Positions 42,019 to 50,561 of a DNA stretch of 64,000 nt are shown here, in pieces (the first letter of the stretch is position 1; each line of letters opens with the position of its first letter). The position numbers and the translations under genes are program-made. The notes under the pieces are model-generated. The model was not told the origin of the DNA, searched no databases, and saw only the letters and a program-made list of their open reading frames with translations. The DNA is from Methylobacterium thuringiense (lineage in GTDB: Bacteria; Pseudomonadota; Alphaproteobacteria; Rhizobiales; Beijerinckiaceae), in the NCBI RefSeq assembly GCF_022179645.1, contig NZ_BPRA01000010.1, forward strand, positions 62,001-126,000, given 5' to 3'.

Positions 42019-42110
42019 AGCCTCGAAGATCGTCCGCTGCATGGGCGGCGGCGCGCAGTCGCGCTTGCCAACGACCTGTCGCTGAAAGATTCGTCGTTGT
42101 CGGTCGTCGG
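42004..42110. repeat. Dispersed hairpin element, copy F (reverse orientation)
   Basis: The arm is a perfect 12-bp stem GATCTTCGAGGC-tgaa-GCCTCGAAGATC (42004-42031), followed by the core GTCCGCTGCATGGGCGGCGG and GCGCAGTCGCGCTTGCCAAC. It overlaps the end of rarD and fills most of the gap to the peptidase gene. Confidence 0.75.
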
Positions 42111-42144
42111 TCGAGAATGCGACGAGCCAAGCCGGGGAGCCGCC

Positions 42145-43143
42145 ATGCGCAACAGCCTCACCGACATCGCGGGCATCCGCGTCGGCCATGCCGGCGACGA
42201 ACGCCTCGGCAGCGGCGTCACCGCGATCCTGTTCGACCGGCCCGTGGTGGCGTCCGTGGACGTGCGCGGCGGCGGCCCGGGCACGCGGGAGACCGACCTG
42301 CTCGACCCCTCGGCCACGGTCGCGGCGATCGACGCCCTCAGCCTGTCGGGCGGTTCCGCCTTCGGGCTGGATGCCGCCGCCGGCATCGTCGCGCGGCTCG
42401 CCGAGACGGGCAGGGGCTTCTGCGTCGGCGGCATGCGCGTGCCGATCGTGCCGGGCGCAATCCTGTTCGATCTCCTGAACGGCGGCGACAAGGATTGGGG
42501 CCGGTTCCCGCCCTATCGCGACCTCGGCTACGCGGCCGCCCTCGCCGCGGCGGAAGATTTTGCGATGGGCTCGGTCGGGGCCGGGCTCGGCGCGCGTACG
42601 GCGAACCTCAAGGGCGGTATCGGCAGCGCCTCGGCGCAGGTGCCGGACCGGCCGTTCCGCGTCGGCGCCCTGGCCGCGGTCAACGCCTTCGGCCGGGTCA
42701 CGGTGGGGCAGGGGCGGCAGTTCTGGGCGGCCCCGTTCGAGCGCGGCGCCGAGTTCGGCGGCCTCGGCTTCCCGTCACCGGTGCCGGCCGACGCCTTCTC
42801 CTGGCCGCGCGAGGCGCTGCCCGGCACCAACACCACCCTCGCCGTGATCGCCACCGACGCGGCGCTGACCAAGGCTCAGGCCAAGCGCCTCGCGGTGACG
42901 GCGCAGGACGGCCTGGCGCGCGCCATCCACCCGGTCCACACGCCGCTCGACGGCGACGTGGTGTTTGCGGTGTCCACCGGCCGTCTGCCCCTCGCCGATC
43001 CCGTCGGCGACCTCGCCCGCATCGGCGCAGCGGCGGCGGACACTCTGGCCCGCGCCGTGGCGATCGGCGTGTTTTCGGCGACGCGCCTGCCGTGTCTCGC
43101 TCTGCCGGCGTGGCGGGATCACTTCGGTGATCAGCCCGGCTGA
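42145..43143 (+). CDS. P1-family peptidase (DmpA/L-aminopeptidase D-esterase type)
   Basis: 332 aa from ATG 42145 behind GGGGAG. Typical P1/S58 features: SLTDIAGIRVGHAGDERLGS, VRGGGPGTRETDLLDPSATV, ALSLSGGSAFGLDAAAGIVA and the internal self-cleavage region PGTNTTLAVIATDAALTKAQ, where a Ser/Thr becomes the nucleophile after autoproteolysis. Members release N-terminal amino acids or hydrolyse beta-peptides and D-amino esters. It converges with the antitoxin gene, overlapping it by 13 bp. Confidence 0.88.
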   Translation: MRNSLTDIAGIRVGHAGDERLGSGVTAILFDRPVVASVDVRGGGPGTRETDLLDPSATVAAIDALSLSGGSAFGLDAAAGIVARLAETGRGFCVGGMRVPIVPGAILFDLLNGGDKDWGRFPPYRDLGYAAALAAAEDFAMGSVGAGLGARTANLKGGIGSASAQVPDRPFRVGALAAVNAFGRVTVGQGRQFWAAPFERGAEFGGLGFPSPVPADAFSWPREALPGTNTTLAVIATDAALTKAQAKRLAVTAQDGLARAIHPVHTPLDGDVVFAVSTGRLPLADPVGDLARIGAAAADTLARAVAIGVFSATRLPCLALPAWRDHFGDQPG

Positions 43144-43430
43144 CCGAGGATGTCCTCGACGAGGCGGGGATTCTTGTCCAGCAGAGCCAGGAGGACGCGG
43201 GCCGGTCCCTGCGGCTGTCGGCGCTGGTGCTCCCACTGGCGCAGGGTCGCCACCGGCACGCCGATGCTGGCCGCAAAGGCGGGCTGGGCCTTGCCGGTCC
43301 GCTTGCGGATCGCCGCCACGTCCACGGCGTCCGGCACGTGGACGATCATGCCGGGCGGCGTTTCACCTCCGGCATGAGCGTCGGCCTCCTGCAGTGCGGA
43401 CAGCGTCCGCTCGAAAATGTCTCTCGCCAC
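43131..43430 (-). CDS. HigA-like HTH antitoxin of a type II TA pair
   Basis: 99 aa, GTG start. The C-terminal half is an XRE-like HTH (VDVAAIRKRTGKAQPAFAAS followed by IGVPVATLRQWEHQRRQPQG), typical of the MqsA/HigA antitoxin group that partners COG4737-type RelE toxins. It lies downstream of the toxin gene, in the toxin-first order usual for HigBA. Its coding end overlaps the convergent peptidase gene by 13 bp. Confidence 0.8.
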   Translation of the reverse strand: MARDIFERTLSALQEADAHAGGETPPGMIVHVPDAVDVAAIRKRTGKAQPAFAASIGVPVATLRQWEHQRRQPQGPARVLLALLDKNPRLVEDILGQPG

Positions 43431-43523
43431 GATTCGTGTTCTCCCCGACTACGATGACGCTCGGGTTCGTCTGGTGCGCCAATGGGCCTTGATCGACGCT
43501 GTGAGCTTGGCCAACTGCCCGAC

Positions 43524-43817
43524 TTAGGTGTCGGTGAACGTCTGCCGATCACCCTTGCTCAGGACCGCGAGCAGATAGACCGGCGCTTCGATGCCGACAT
43601 AGGCGGTCAGGACGCGGTAGCCGCCGCTCTTCCCCTTCCCCTTGCCGGCGACGCGAAGCTTGCGGATGCCGCCCGAGCCCACGATGAGTTCGCCTGCCTC
43701 CGGATCGGCCGCCAGCCTGAGCTTCAGCATGGTGCGTGTCGTGCCTGGCATTCGCTCGGCATCGGCATCCCTGATGAAGTCCGATGTCTCGGCGACGGTG
43801 TGGAGAGCCGGGAGCAT
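43524..43817 (-). CDS. RelE/HigB-like toxin, interrupted by an in-frame stop near its C-terminus
   Basis: 97 aa from ATG 43817. The COG4737-type RelE core is intact: LAADPEAGELIVGSGGIRKL, KGKGKSGGYRVLTAYVG and PVYLLAVLSKGDRQTF. Such toxins cleave mRNA on the ribosome. The frame stops at TAA 43526-43524, but the same frame continues with VGQLAKLTASIKA, the normal C-terminal helix of the family, to a TAG at 43449, 18 bp before the antitoxin start. An ancestral Glu or Gln codon probably mutated to TAA. The product may be inactive. Confidence 0.72.
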   Translation of the reverse strand: MLPALHTVAETSDFIRDADAERMPGTTRTMLKLRLAADPEAGELIVGSGGIRKLRVAGKGKGKSGGYRVLTAYVGIEAPVYLLAVLSKGDRQTFTDT

Positions 43818-43888
43818 ACCGCTCCATAAGCCAACGACGCAGATATGTCACTGGCTTACCCTTTTGGCCGATTAGCAAGAAGCCGCGT

Positions 43889-44377
43889 TCACGCCTCCCC
43901 CTCAGGCAGTGCCACGTAGATCAGCACACCGAGCAGGATCAGCACGAACCGGAACGCGTCCTCCTGGCCGTTCCAGGTCTTCGACATCCACATGCCGAAC
44001 CACTCGCCGCCGATGCCCATGAAGCCGGTCTGAAACAGCAGAAACCCGAGGGTGAGCCCGACGACGGCCCAGGCTTTCGCCGCGGCGAAATGCGGGGCGG
44101 GGCCACGGAGAGCGAAAAGCATCCGCGCCGCGCCGATCCAGCAGAGCCCGGCGATGCAGGCCTCGCCCGCGACGATCAGCACGAAGGCGGCCTGCTGCAG
44201 GCCCGGATCGGTGATCGCCCGGCCGCGGATCGCCGAGCCCGGCTCGACCGTGTCCATCGACAGCACGTGCCGCACGAAGTCGAGATTGCCCGCCGGATCG
44301 ATGAGGTTGCCATAGGCGACGAGCGAGCAAGTCAGCGCGATCGCGGCTACGAGCAGGGTCTTCGAGATCCGCAGCAC
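43889..44377 (-). CDS. DUF2165-like integral membrane protein
   Basis: 162 aa from GTG 44377. Four hydrophobic helices, with RISKTLLVAAIALTCSLVAY, the NLDFVRHVLSMDTVEP motif typical of DUF2165, and the ending FVLILLGVLIYVALPEGEA. Function unknown. It begins 8 bp after the stop of the upstream gene on the same strand, so they form an operon. Confidence 0.75.
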   Translation of the reverse strand: MLRISKTLLVAAIALTCSLVAYGNLIDPAGNLDFVRHVLSMDTVEPGSAIRGRAITDPGLQQAAFVLIVAGEACIAGLCWIGAARMLFALRGPAPHFAAAKAWAVVGLTLGFLLFQTGFMGIGGEWFGMWMSKTWNGQEDAFRFVLILLGVLIYVALPEGEA

Positions 44378-44385
44378 GGCCGGCG

Positions 44386-44697
44386 TCAGTTCGTGCCGCC
44401 CTGGGACGGCGCCGCCATCAGTTCGATCTTCTCGATCGCCTCCTTGAGGGAGCGGATGCCCTCGGCGGTGGTGCGCAGATGGGCCACGACGAGGCGGCGG
44501 CTGTCGCCGGCATCGCTCTCGGAAATGTCCTGGACGAAGGTTTCGAGGACCAGGGAAAACACCCCGCCGCGCATGCCGAAGACGGGGGCCACGTCGAAGA
44601 ACAGCACCGGCGCGTTCGCCCCGCCTTCCGCCGCCACGAGCTTGTCGGGGCTGAGCAGGCGCGGTGCCTGCGTGTCGTCGTCGGTTGCCTTCGCCAT
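44386..44697 (-). CDS. Hypothetical protein, 103 aa
   Basis: ATG 44697. Beta-rich middle (APVLFFDVAPVFGMRGGVFS, LVLETFVQDISESDAGD) and a C-terminal helix (EGIRSLKEAIEKIELMAAP). No known domain or signal. It leads a two-gene operon with the DUF2165-like membrane protein. Confidence 0.65.
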   Translation of the reverse strand: MAKATDDDTQAPRLLSPDKLVAAEGGANAPVLFFDVAPVFGMRGGVFSLVLETFVQDISESDAGDSRRLVVAHLRTTAEGIRSLKEAIEKIELMAAPSQGGTN

Positions 44698-44771
44698 GGC
44701 GATCTCCCACGCTGCCGATCGCGCAGGAGATTAGCGGGTCTCCGCCCGGAGGCCACGCCCAATGTCGGGCA

Positions 44772-45062
44772 TCAGGCCGTGCCGTCCTCCTTCGCGTCCG
44801 CGACGAGCTGCGCCAGGCCGGAATCGACCTCGGCGCCGAGCATGGCGCGTTCGGCCGGCGTGAGGTCCTTCGACCAGTTCGGGCCGGCGAAGCCCTCCGC
44901 GCAGCGTGCCCGCTCGGAGGCGATGTAGGCCTCGGTCTCGGCCGGCTGCGTGCGCATGGCGTGCTGGAACCCGAACCAGGCCGCGCGCTCGACCACGGCG
45001 AGGCGGGCGCGCAGGCGGATCATCACCGCCCGCTCGGGGCTGACGGCGTCGTTGTCGCTCAT
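44772..45062 (-). CDS. Hypothetical protein, 96 aa
   Basis: ATG 45062. Helical sequence with MIRLRARLAVVERAAWFGFQ, a YIASERARCAEGF segment and AERAMLGAEVDSGLAQLVAD. No recognised family, signal peptide or membrane helix. Probably cotranscribed with the small exported protein 13 bp upstream. Confidence 0.6.
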   Translation of the reverse strand: MSDNDAVSPERAVMIRLRARLAVVERAAWFGFQHAMRTQPAETEAYIASERARCAEGFAGPNWSKDLTPAERAMLGAEVDSGLAQLVADAKEDGTA

Positions 45063-45075
45063 GGGAGGCTCCGCA

Positions 45076-45285
45076 TCAGTGGCGCTGCTCGCACCGGGTC
45101 TTCACGTAGGTGTTCGCGTCGGCGGCCCGGCCCGAACCCGCCGCGACGGTCGGCCCCTGGATCAGGCATTCCTGAAGGGAATGGGCCTGGGCGGTGACGA
45201 TGTCGAGGGCCGTCTCCCGGTTGCAATCGGGCGCCGCCACCGTGTTCGCGCAGACGAGGGCGACGACGAGGATCGTGTTCATCAT
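45076..45285 (-). CDS. Small exported cysteine-containing protein
   Basis: 69 aa from ATG 45285. Short signal peptide (MMNTILVVALVCANTVAA), then PDCNRETALDIVTAQAHSLQ with ECLIQG and a terminal KTRCEQRH. Three cysteines remain in the mature part. Resembles small periplasmic proteins with no assigned function. Confidence 0.55.
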   Translation of the reverse strand: MMNTILVVALVCANTVAAPDCNRETALDIVTAQAHSLQECLIQGPTVAAGSGRAADANTYVKTRCEQRH

Positions 45286-45519
45286 GGTCTCGAATCCGCG
45301 ATGGCAATGCGACCCCGGCGGCAGCATGTCCGGCAAACGAACCGTCGCGGACGGCAAAAGGCTCCGCCGCGGCGAGCGGTCATAGCAGCGCGGGGCAGGG
45401 GGGCGCCGGGCCGGCTCGAACCAGCCGCTCGAGGTGCGCGCGACACACCCGCCCCAAAATCGCCTCAACTCGGGGATGTCTTCGCGGGCTCACGCCTTGG
45501 TTGATGCAAGGAGGCAACA

Positions 45520-45771
45520 ATGTCGTTCGACGTCGTCTTTACCCGCTCTGCGCAGAGCGTGGCCGCAGACCATGGTGATCTTCCGACCCTGGAAGAGCGC
45601 GCGCGCGACGAAATTGCGGATCTTCCCGGCGAAGGCCTCGAAGAACTCGAAAAACACTTCTTCCATGCTTTCGCACTGGAGGACGGCACGGAGTTCATCT
45701 GCTCGCTGACCGCCGACGGCGCGGTCCGCGTCGACGCCTGCGCCAACGAGGATGTCTCCGAGGCGGCCTAA
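45520..45771 (+). CDS. Small acidic hypothetical protein
   Basis: 83 aa with one of the best ribosome binding sites of the window (AAGGAGG, 45508-45514). Acidic product with SFDVVFTRSAQSVAADHGDL, a helical LEERARDEIADLPGEGLEEL and ALEDGTEFICSLTADGAVRV. No family recognised. Its stop overlaps the end of the convergent SGNH hydrolase gene by 4 bp. Confidence 0.65.
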   Translation: MSFDVVFTRSAQSVAADHGDLPTLEERARDEIADLPGEGLEELEKHFFHAFALEDGTEFICSLTADGAVRVDACANEDVSEAA

Positions 45772-46328
45772 GGGCGGGCGGAAGGACCTAGCCTTCTGCC
45801 AGCCTTCGCCGGCGGCTTGAGGGCTTCCAACACCTGCGGCGCCAGATCCTCCGCGATGCGGGCATGGCCCTCCCGCGTGATGTGGATGCCGTCCCACTGG
45901 TAGCTCTCGCGGGGAAAGGCCGGGTCGTAGACGATCGCCCGGATGCCGCGCTCCGCGAGCCGCGCCAGCATCGCCTCGATGTTGGCGGACCGTCGCTCCC
46001 GCGTTCCGAAGAACCTGAGGTCGTTGGCCCCGGGTTGGAGCACCACGAGCTGCGTTCCCTCCGGCACGGCGGCGTCTAGCCGGCCGAGCATCCCCGACGT
46101 CGTGTCGAAGGGCCGGCCGGCATTGACCACCTGCACGTCGAGCCCACGCTCCCGCAGCAGGGCCTCGAGCCGGGCCGGATAGGCCGCGGCCTCGCCGACG
46201 CCCCAGCCGGAGGTGTTGCTCGCCCCGACCGCGACGACGGTGAGGGCCGCGGCCTGCGCCGATCCAGCCGCGCCCGTCAGCGCCAGGGCCGAGAGAAGAG
46301 CCTTCAGCGTCGTACGCGCTCGGTTCAA
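45768..46328 (-). CDS. Exported SGNH/GDSL-family esterase
   Basis: 186 aa. Signal peptide ALLSALALTGAAGSAQAA. SGNH blocks: block I VVAVGASNTSGWGVG with the nucleophile Ser (GASN instead of GDSL), block II around VVNAGRPFDTTSG, block III VVLQPGANDLRF with the Asn, and block V WDGIHITREGHARIAEDL with the Asp-x-x-His pair. TesA/arylesterase-like enzymes hydrolyse acyl esters or thioesters in the periplasm. The Asp of GDSL is Ala here, an unusual but tolerated change. Confidence 0.83.
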   Translation of the reverse strand: MNRARTTLKALLSALALTGAAGSAQAAALTVVAVGASNTSGWGVGEAAAYPARLEALLRERGLDVQVVNAGRPFDTTSGMLGRLDAAVPEGTQLVVLQPGANDLRFFGTRERRSANIEAMLARLAERGIRAIVYDPAFPRESYQWDGIHITREGHARIAEDLAPQVLEALKPPAKAGRRLGPSARP

Positions 46329-46420
46329 AGGTTCGCCCCAATCGTCGCAGGCGGGATCACGCCCCGCCCTTCGTCCGACGCCCTGTTACGCCGCGCCACG
46401 CCCGATCGAAACCTCCGACG

Positions 46421-46930
46421 TCACGCCCCGAGCGCCCGCTCCAGCTCGCCCTTGCTCATGCTGGAGCGGCCCTTGATGTCCTTCGCCTTGGCGCGCTTCA
46501 GGAGCTCCGCCTTGGTCGGGCCGTCGCCACGGGCCGAACGGCGGGCCGAGGCCGCCTTGCGGGCGACGTCCTTTGGCTGGGCCGAGTGCTGCTTACCCTT
46601 GGCGCCGTCCGCCCGCTTCTTGGCGGTGGAGCGGGCATATTCGTCATCGGAGAGTTTTTCGCGCGCCGCCTCGGGCAGGTAGCGCTCGCCGGTCTCGCCG
46701 CTCTCGCGGCCCGACTTCGTGTCCCACTTCTCCTCGGTCCATTGCTTGAGGTGGTTGTCCTTCGCCTTGGCGCCGGCGTAGCCGCCGCCCTTCTTCTTGT
46801 ATTCGGCCGTCGCCATCTGGGCCTTGCGGGCCGACCACTGGCCGGGCTTGCCGCCCTTGTCGGAGGCGGTGACCTCGTCCTTCACTTTGTCCCAGAGCTT
46901 CGGGTCGGTCTTCTTCGCGGTGGCTGCCAT
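46421..46930 (-). CDS. DUF5872-like basic protein with C-terminal Rho-N-like motif
   Basis: 169 aa, about a third Lys/Arg/Ala. The N-terminal half ([40 protein letters not shown]) matches DUF5872. The last 35 residues ([31 protein letters not shown]) look like a Rho N-terminal/SAP-type helix-extended-loop-helix. The basic composition suggests nucleic-acid binding. Single gene on the minus strand with divergent argC upstream. Confidence 0.7.
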   Translation of the reverse strand: MAATAKKTDPKLWDKVKDEVTASDKGGKPGQWSARKAQMATAEYKKKGGGYAGAKAKDNHLKQWTEEKWDTKSGRESGETGERYLPEAAREKLSDDEYARSTAKKRADGAKGKQHSAQPKDVARKAASARRSARGDGPTKAELLKRAKAKDIKGRSSMSKGELERALGA

Positions 46931-47091
46931 CGGGTGTCTCCGAACGCTTTTTTCGGAGGGTCAACCGAAGGGCCGCGGGGGCGTTCCGGGGCAAGTCGCC
47001 ACGTCCACAGCCGACGCGTCACGGTCCCGTCATGCCCGCTGCGTCATTGACTCGCAGCGGCCGGGATTCCACGTGCTCGCCGAGGGTGACG

Positions 47092-48042
47092 ATGTCCGAG
47101 ACGAGCGCTTCCACGATGCCAAAGGTCTTCATCGACGGCGAGGCCGGCACCACCGGGCTCGGCATCCGCGAGCGCCTGGAGCGCGAGGGCCGGGTCGACC
47201 TCGTCAGCATCCCGCACGAGAGCCGCAAGGATCCGGCGGTGAAGCGCGCCCTGCTGGCCGATGTCGACTGCGTCGTGCTGTGCCTGCCGGACGACGCCGC
47301 GCGCGACACCGTCGCCATGGCCGACGCCCTGCCCGGCGGCGGCCCCAAAATCCTCGACGCCAGCACCGCGCACCGGGTCGCGCCCGGCTGGGCCTACGGC
47401 TTTCCGGAGATGGACCGGGCGCAGGGGGATGCGATCCGCGCCGCGCGCCGCGTGGCCAACCCCGGCTGCTACCCGACCGGGGCCATCGCCCTGCTGCGGC
47501 CGCTGATCGCGGCCGGGCTGATCCCGGCCGACCATCCCGTCAGCATCAACGCGGTCAGCGGCTATAGCGGCGGCGGGCGCACGATGATCGAGAGCTACGA
47601 GCGCGGGGAGGGGGAGCCGTTCCTGCTCTACGGGCTCGGGCTCGGTCACAAGCATCTGCCGGAGACGCAGGTCTATAGCGGCCTGACGCGGCGGCCGATC
47701 TTCATCCCCTCGGTCGGAGCTTTCCGGCAGGGCATGCTGGTGAGCATCCCGCTCCACCTCGACACCCTGCCCGGACGCCCCTCCGCCACCGATCTCGAGG
47801 CGGCGCTGACCGCGCATTACGACGGCGCCGGCCTCGTCGACGTGGTGACCGGGGCGGCCGAGGGCGCGCACCGCGAGCGCATCGAGCCCGAGGCCCTCAA
47901 CGACAGCGACCGGCTCGAGTTGCGCGTGTTCGGCTCGGGGGAGCAGCCCCAGGCCGTGCTCGTCGCCCGGCTCGACAATCTCGGCAAAGGCGCCTCGGGC
48001 GCCGCCGTGCAGAACATCGGGCTGATGCTCGGCCTCGCCTGA
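47092..48042 (+). CDS. argC: N-acetyl-gamma-glutamyl-phosphate reductase, type 2
   Basis: 316 aa from ATG 47092 behind GAGGG; ATG 47116 is an alternative. Type 2 ArgC signatures: [20 protein letters not shown] at the N-terminus, the catalytic cysteine in [36 protein letters not shown] and the [13 protein letters not shown] segment. It reduces N-acetylglutamyl phosphate to the semialdehyde with NADPH in arginine synthesis. Length fits the short type 2 form. Confidence 0.94.
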   Translation: MSETSASTMPKVFIDGEAGTTGLGIRERLEREGRVDLVSIPHESRKDPAVKRALLADVDCVVLCLPDDAARDTVAMADALPGGGPKILDASTAHRVAPGWAYGFPEMDRAQGDAIRAARRVANPGCYPTGAIALLRPLIAAGLIPADHPVSINAVSGYSGGGRTMIESYERGEGEPFLLYGLGLGHKHLPETQVYSGLTRRPIFIPSVGAFRQGMLVSIPLHLDTLPGRPSATDLEAALTAHYDGAGLVDVVTGAAEGAHRERIEPEALNDSDRLELRVFGSGEQPQAVLVARLDNLGKGASGAAVQNIGLMLGLA

Positions 48043-48628
48043 GGCCAGTGTTTCCCCGGGGGGACGACAAGTCTTCCCCCGTTATCGCCGCGCAAAGACG
48101 GGGGCGGACCGGCCGTTTCGGCTGGCCGCCGTGTAGCCCCCGAGATCGGTCGGGATCATCACCGATCGGCCGAAGATGACGGCCGTCGAGATCCGCCGTC
48201 TCAGCAAGAACTGCGTAGAATCCACAGGATATCCTCCGCCGTCGCCGGCCGGCCGCCCCGGCCTGCCGCGCCGTGCGCCTCACCCCTCGCCCGGCCGGCG
48301 GGACGGCGCGCGCAAATGCACGCGACCGGGCAGCCCAATTCTGCTCAAGATCTTGCAAGACCGTAGCTTTTCGACGGATTGCGGCATTGCCGCGCTTGTA
48401 ATCAACGGTTCGTTCAACATAACCCCGCCGCCGATCCAATCGCTTGCCGACACTTGGTTTTTAGGCGCGGCCGCCGGTACCAGTTGTGCAAAATCGAATT
48501 TTGCGAGCATTCGCCGCCAGGTTTCTCATTCGAGTGCTTGATTTTACAGTTTGGAGATCTTGCCCCTCGCCGAAGCCGGGCATACCGTTCGGTCGATCTT
48601 TTCAAGCGACACCGATGGCAGGTCAGAC
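48043..48628. other. 586-bp gap upstream of the MucR-like gene
   Basis: No supported gene. The stretch 48340-48560 is more AT-rich than the flanks, with runs such as TTTTTAGGC and TTTTACAG, in keeping with a long regulatory region; MucR proteins usually bind AT-rich sites including their own promoters. Confidence 0.4.
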
Positions 48629-49120
48629 ATGAGTGAACCAAGCGCCGAAACGGCCAGACTCGTCACCCTCACCGCCGACATCGTCTCTGCGTATGTGAGC
48701 AACAACCATGTACAGAGCGCCGACCTCGCCAAGCTCCTGGGCGACGTCCACGTGGCGATCTGCGGCGTCTCCGCCGCCGTACCTGCCGCCGACGCCGCGC
48801 CGGCCAAGGCGACCAGCCAGGAGGTGAAGCGCTCGGTCTCGCACGAATACCTGATCAGCTTCGAGGACGGGAAACCCTACAAGACCCTGCGCCGGCACCT
48901 GACCCTGCGCGGGCTCTCCCCGGAGCAGTACCGCGCGAAATGGGGCCTCAACCCCGATTATCCGATGACCTCGGCGAGCTATTCCGAGCAGCGCTCGGAA
49001 CTGGCCCGCGCCCTCGGCCTCGGCCAGCAGCGCCGCAAGGCGGTCCCCGATCCGGTGGTGGAATCCGCTCCCGTCGAGGAGGCCCCGGCCAAGAAGACCC
49101 GCGCGCCGCGGAAGAAGTGA
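48629..49120 (+). CDS. MucR/Ros-family transcriptional regulator lacking the zinc-finger cysteine
   Basis: 163 aa from ATG 48629 behind GGCAGG. Typical MucR frame: helical N-terminal part (TARLVTLTADIVSAYVSNNH), then the Ros/MucR DNA-binding region SVSHEYLISFEDGKPYKTLR with RHLTLRGLSPEQYRAKWGLN. In Ros/MucR the segment is usually YIVCLEDGK with a zinc-binding Cys; here it is ISFEDGK, so that Cys is absent. The basic C-terminal tail (KKTRAPRKK) is retained. MucR proteins act as H-NS-like global regulators in Hyphomicrobiales. Confidence 0.88.
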   Translation: MSEPSAETARLVTLTADIVSAYVSNNHVQSADLAKLLGDVHVAICGVSAAVPAADAAPAKATSQEVKRSVSHEYLISFEDGKPYKTLRRHLTLRGLSPEQYRAKWGLNPDYPMTSASYSEQRSELARALGLGQQRRKAVPDPVVESAPVEEAPAKKTRAPRKK

Positions 49121-49148
49121 GGACGCCCGGGGCCGCCGGTCCCGGGTC

Positions 49149-50156
49149 TCAGGCCGGACGCCGCGACGGCGTCAGCCGCACGCCCGGGGCCGGGCGCTCC
49201 AGCAGCACCTCGCGGCGGAAGCGCACGAGCCGGGCCGGGCGGCCGGCCGCGCCGCTGGTGACGCCGTCGGTCTCCTCCACCAGCCCCTGCTGCGCCACGA
49301 GCCGGCGAAAATTCTGCTTGTGCAGGCGGGTGCCCGAGAGCGCCTCGACGGTCTTCTGCAGCTGCAGCAGCGTGAAGGCCGGCGGCATCAGCTCGAACAC
49401 CACGGGGCGATACTTGATCTTGCCGCGCAGCCGCCCGATCGCGGTGGCGAGTACGCGGCGGTGGTCCAGCGCCATGGGCTGGCCGGTCGTGGCGATGCCG
49501 GAGGCGGCCGCCGTGCCGGCCTGGCCCTGCGCCTCCGGGATCAGGCCGGCCTCGAACAGTAGCTCGTAGCGCTCCAGCACCCGCTCCTCGTTCCAGGTGC
49601 CGCCGAAATTCAGGCCGACGCGGTCCTCGCGCTGCCGCCGCAGCTTGGCGTCCGCCGCTTGCGCGATCCAGGCGGCGAGGCGCGGCTCGATCGCGCCGAG
49701 CGCGGCCGGCCGCCCCTCGCGAAAATCCTCCCAGGGCAGGAAGCGGTACCAGTTGCGCCAGGTGGGGGCGGCATTCGGCTCGGCATCGGGCGCCGCGCCG
49801 CCCGCCGCCCGGGCTTCCCGCACCAGGGCGAGATAGGCGACCGAGAGCAGATGCACGGCCTCGGGACCGGCCGCCTTCCGGTCGCGATCGCCGAAGGTGT
49901 AGAGCTGCTCGACATAGCCGAGGCGCTGCTGGGTCTGGCGCTCGACCCAGGCGCGCAGGCCGCGCTCCAGGGTGGCGTGCTCCGGCACGAGAGGGCCCGC
50001 CGGCAGCCCCGTCCCCCGGCCCTCGGCCTGGCCCGCGACCTGAACGGTGAGCGCCCGCGGCTCCCCGCCGGTCGCAGCTATGATGACCGCGACGAGCCCG
50101 ACCGAGGACGCGCTGGAAACCGTGCGCGGATCCGCGCTCGTGATCGCGCCCGTCAT
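49149..50156 (-). CDS. NrtR-like NUDIX-related transcriptional regulator
   Basis: 335 aa from ATG 50156. The N-terminal 150 residues resemble the Nudix-like sensor domain of NrtR but lack a complete Nudix catalytic box. The C-terminal part LATAIGRLRGKIKYRPVVFE, LMPPAFTLLQLQKTVEALSG and TRLHKQNFRRLVAQQGLVEE is the NrtR winged helix. NrtR regulators sense ADP-ribose and control NAD synthesis genes. A nicotinamidase gene is elsewhere in the window (11814) but not adjacent, so the target is unknown. Confidence 0.78.
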   Translation of the reverse strand: MTGAITSADPRTVSSASSVGLVAVIIAATGGEPRALTVQVAGQAEGRGTGLPAGPLVPEHATLERGLRAWVERQTQQRLGYVEQLYTFGDRDRKAAGPEAVHLLSVAYLALVREARAAGGAAPDAEPNAAPTWRNWYRFLPWEDFREGRPAALGAIEPRLAAWIAQAADAKLRRQREDRVGLNFGGTWNEERVLERYELLFEAGLIPEAQGQAGTAAASGIATTGQPMALDHRRVLATAIGRLRGKIKYRPVVFELMPPAFTLLQLQKTVEALSGTRLHKQNFRRLVAQQGLVEETDGVTSGAAGRPARLVRFRREVLLERPAPGVRLTPSRRPA

Positions 50157-50323
50157 GCGGCCGAAGGGCTCCTGTCGCGGTGGCGAGCGCACGGAATCGC
50201 CCTCGTCCTGGAATCGCTTTGGACGGCCTCCAAAACGTTCCGCTGCTAGTGCGGCAGCACGGCCTCCATCGTCAACGGCGGGCGGCGTTTCATGGGGTTC
50301 ACCCGCCACGCTCGCGCCGTCTG

Positions 50324-50388
50324 GAGCGCTTTCCGAGCGAGTGGGTGCCGGCCGGTCGAAAGAGACAGCGCGTCATGACAACGGTCTG
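50324..50388. repeat. Dispersed palindrome, GAGCGCTTTCCGA type, copy 2
   Basis: Same pattern as 6963-7023: GAGCGCTTTCCGAGCGAGTG at the start and AAGAGACAGCGCGTCATGAC near the end. It lies just before the lower-GC segment. Confidence 0.72.
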
Positions 50389-50450
50389 GTGGTAAGAATC
50401 TGACTCTTGGTACCCGCTCCGACCGTCCGAGTTGGGTTGATTTTCGCCCG

Positions 50451-50469
50451 TCTGCTTCTGGGAAGCAGA
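50451..50469. repeat. Left inverted-repeat hairpin of the low-GC segment
   Basis: TCTGCTTC-tgg-GAAGCAGA is a perfect 8-bp hairpin. Its first 12 bases, TCTGCTTCTGGG, recur as the exact reverse complement at 53713-53724 on the other side of the low-GC segment. Confidence 0.5.
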
Positions 50470-50561
50470 ATCAAAAAACCAGACGTTCGTTTGGCTTCTG
50501 ACAGACGACCACTTTGCGGGGTCCCACGATATGTCCGCCTGTTGACTAAGGGAAAGCTTGC

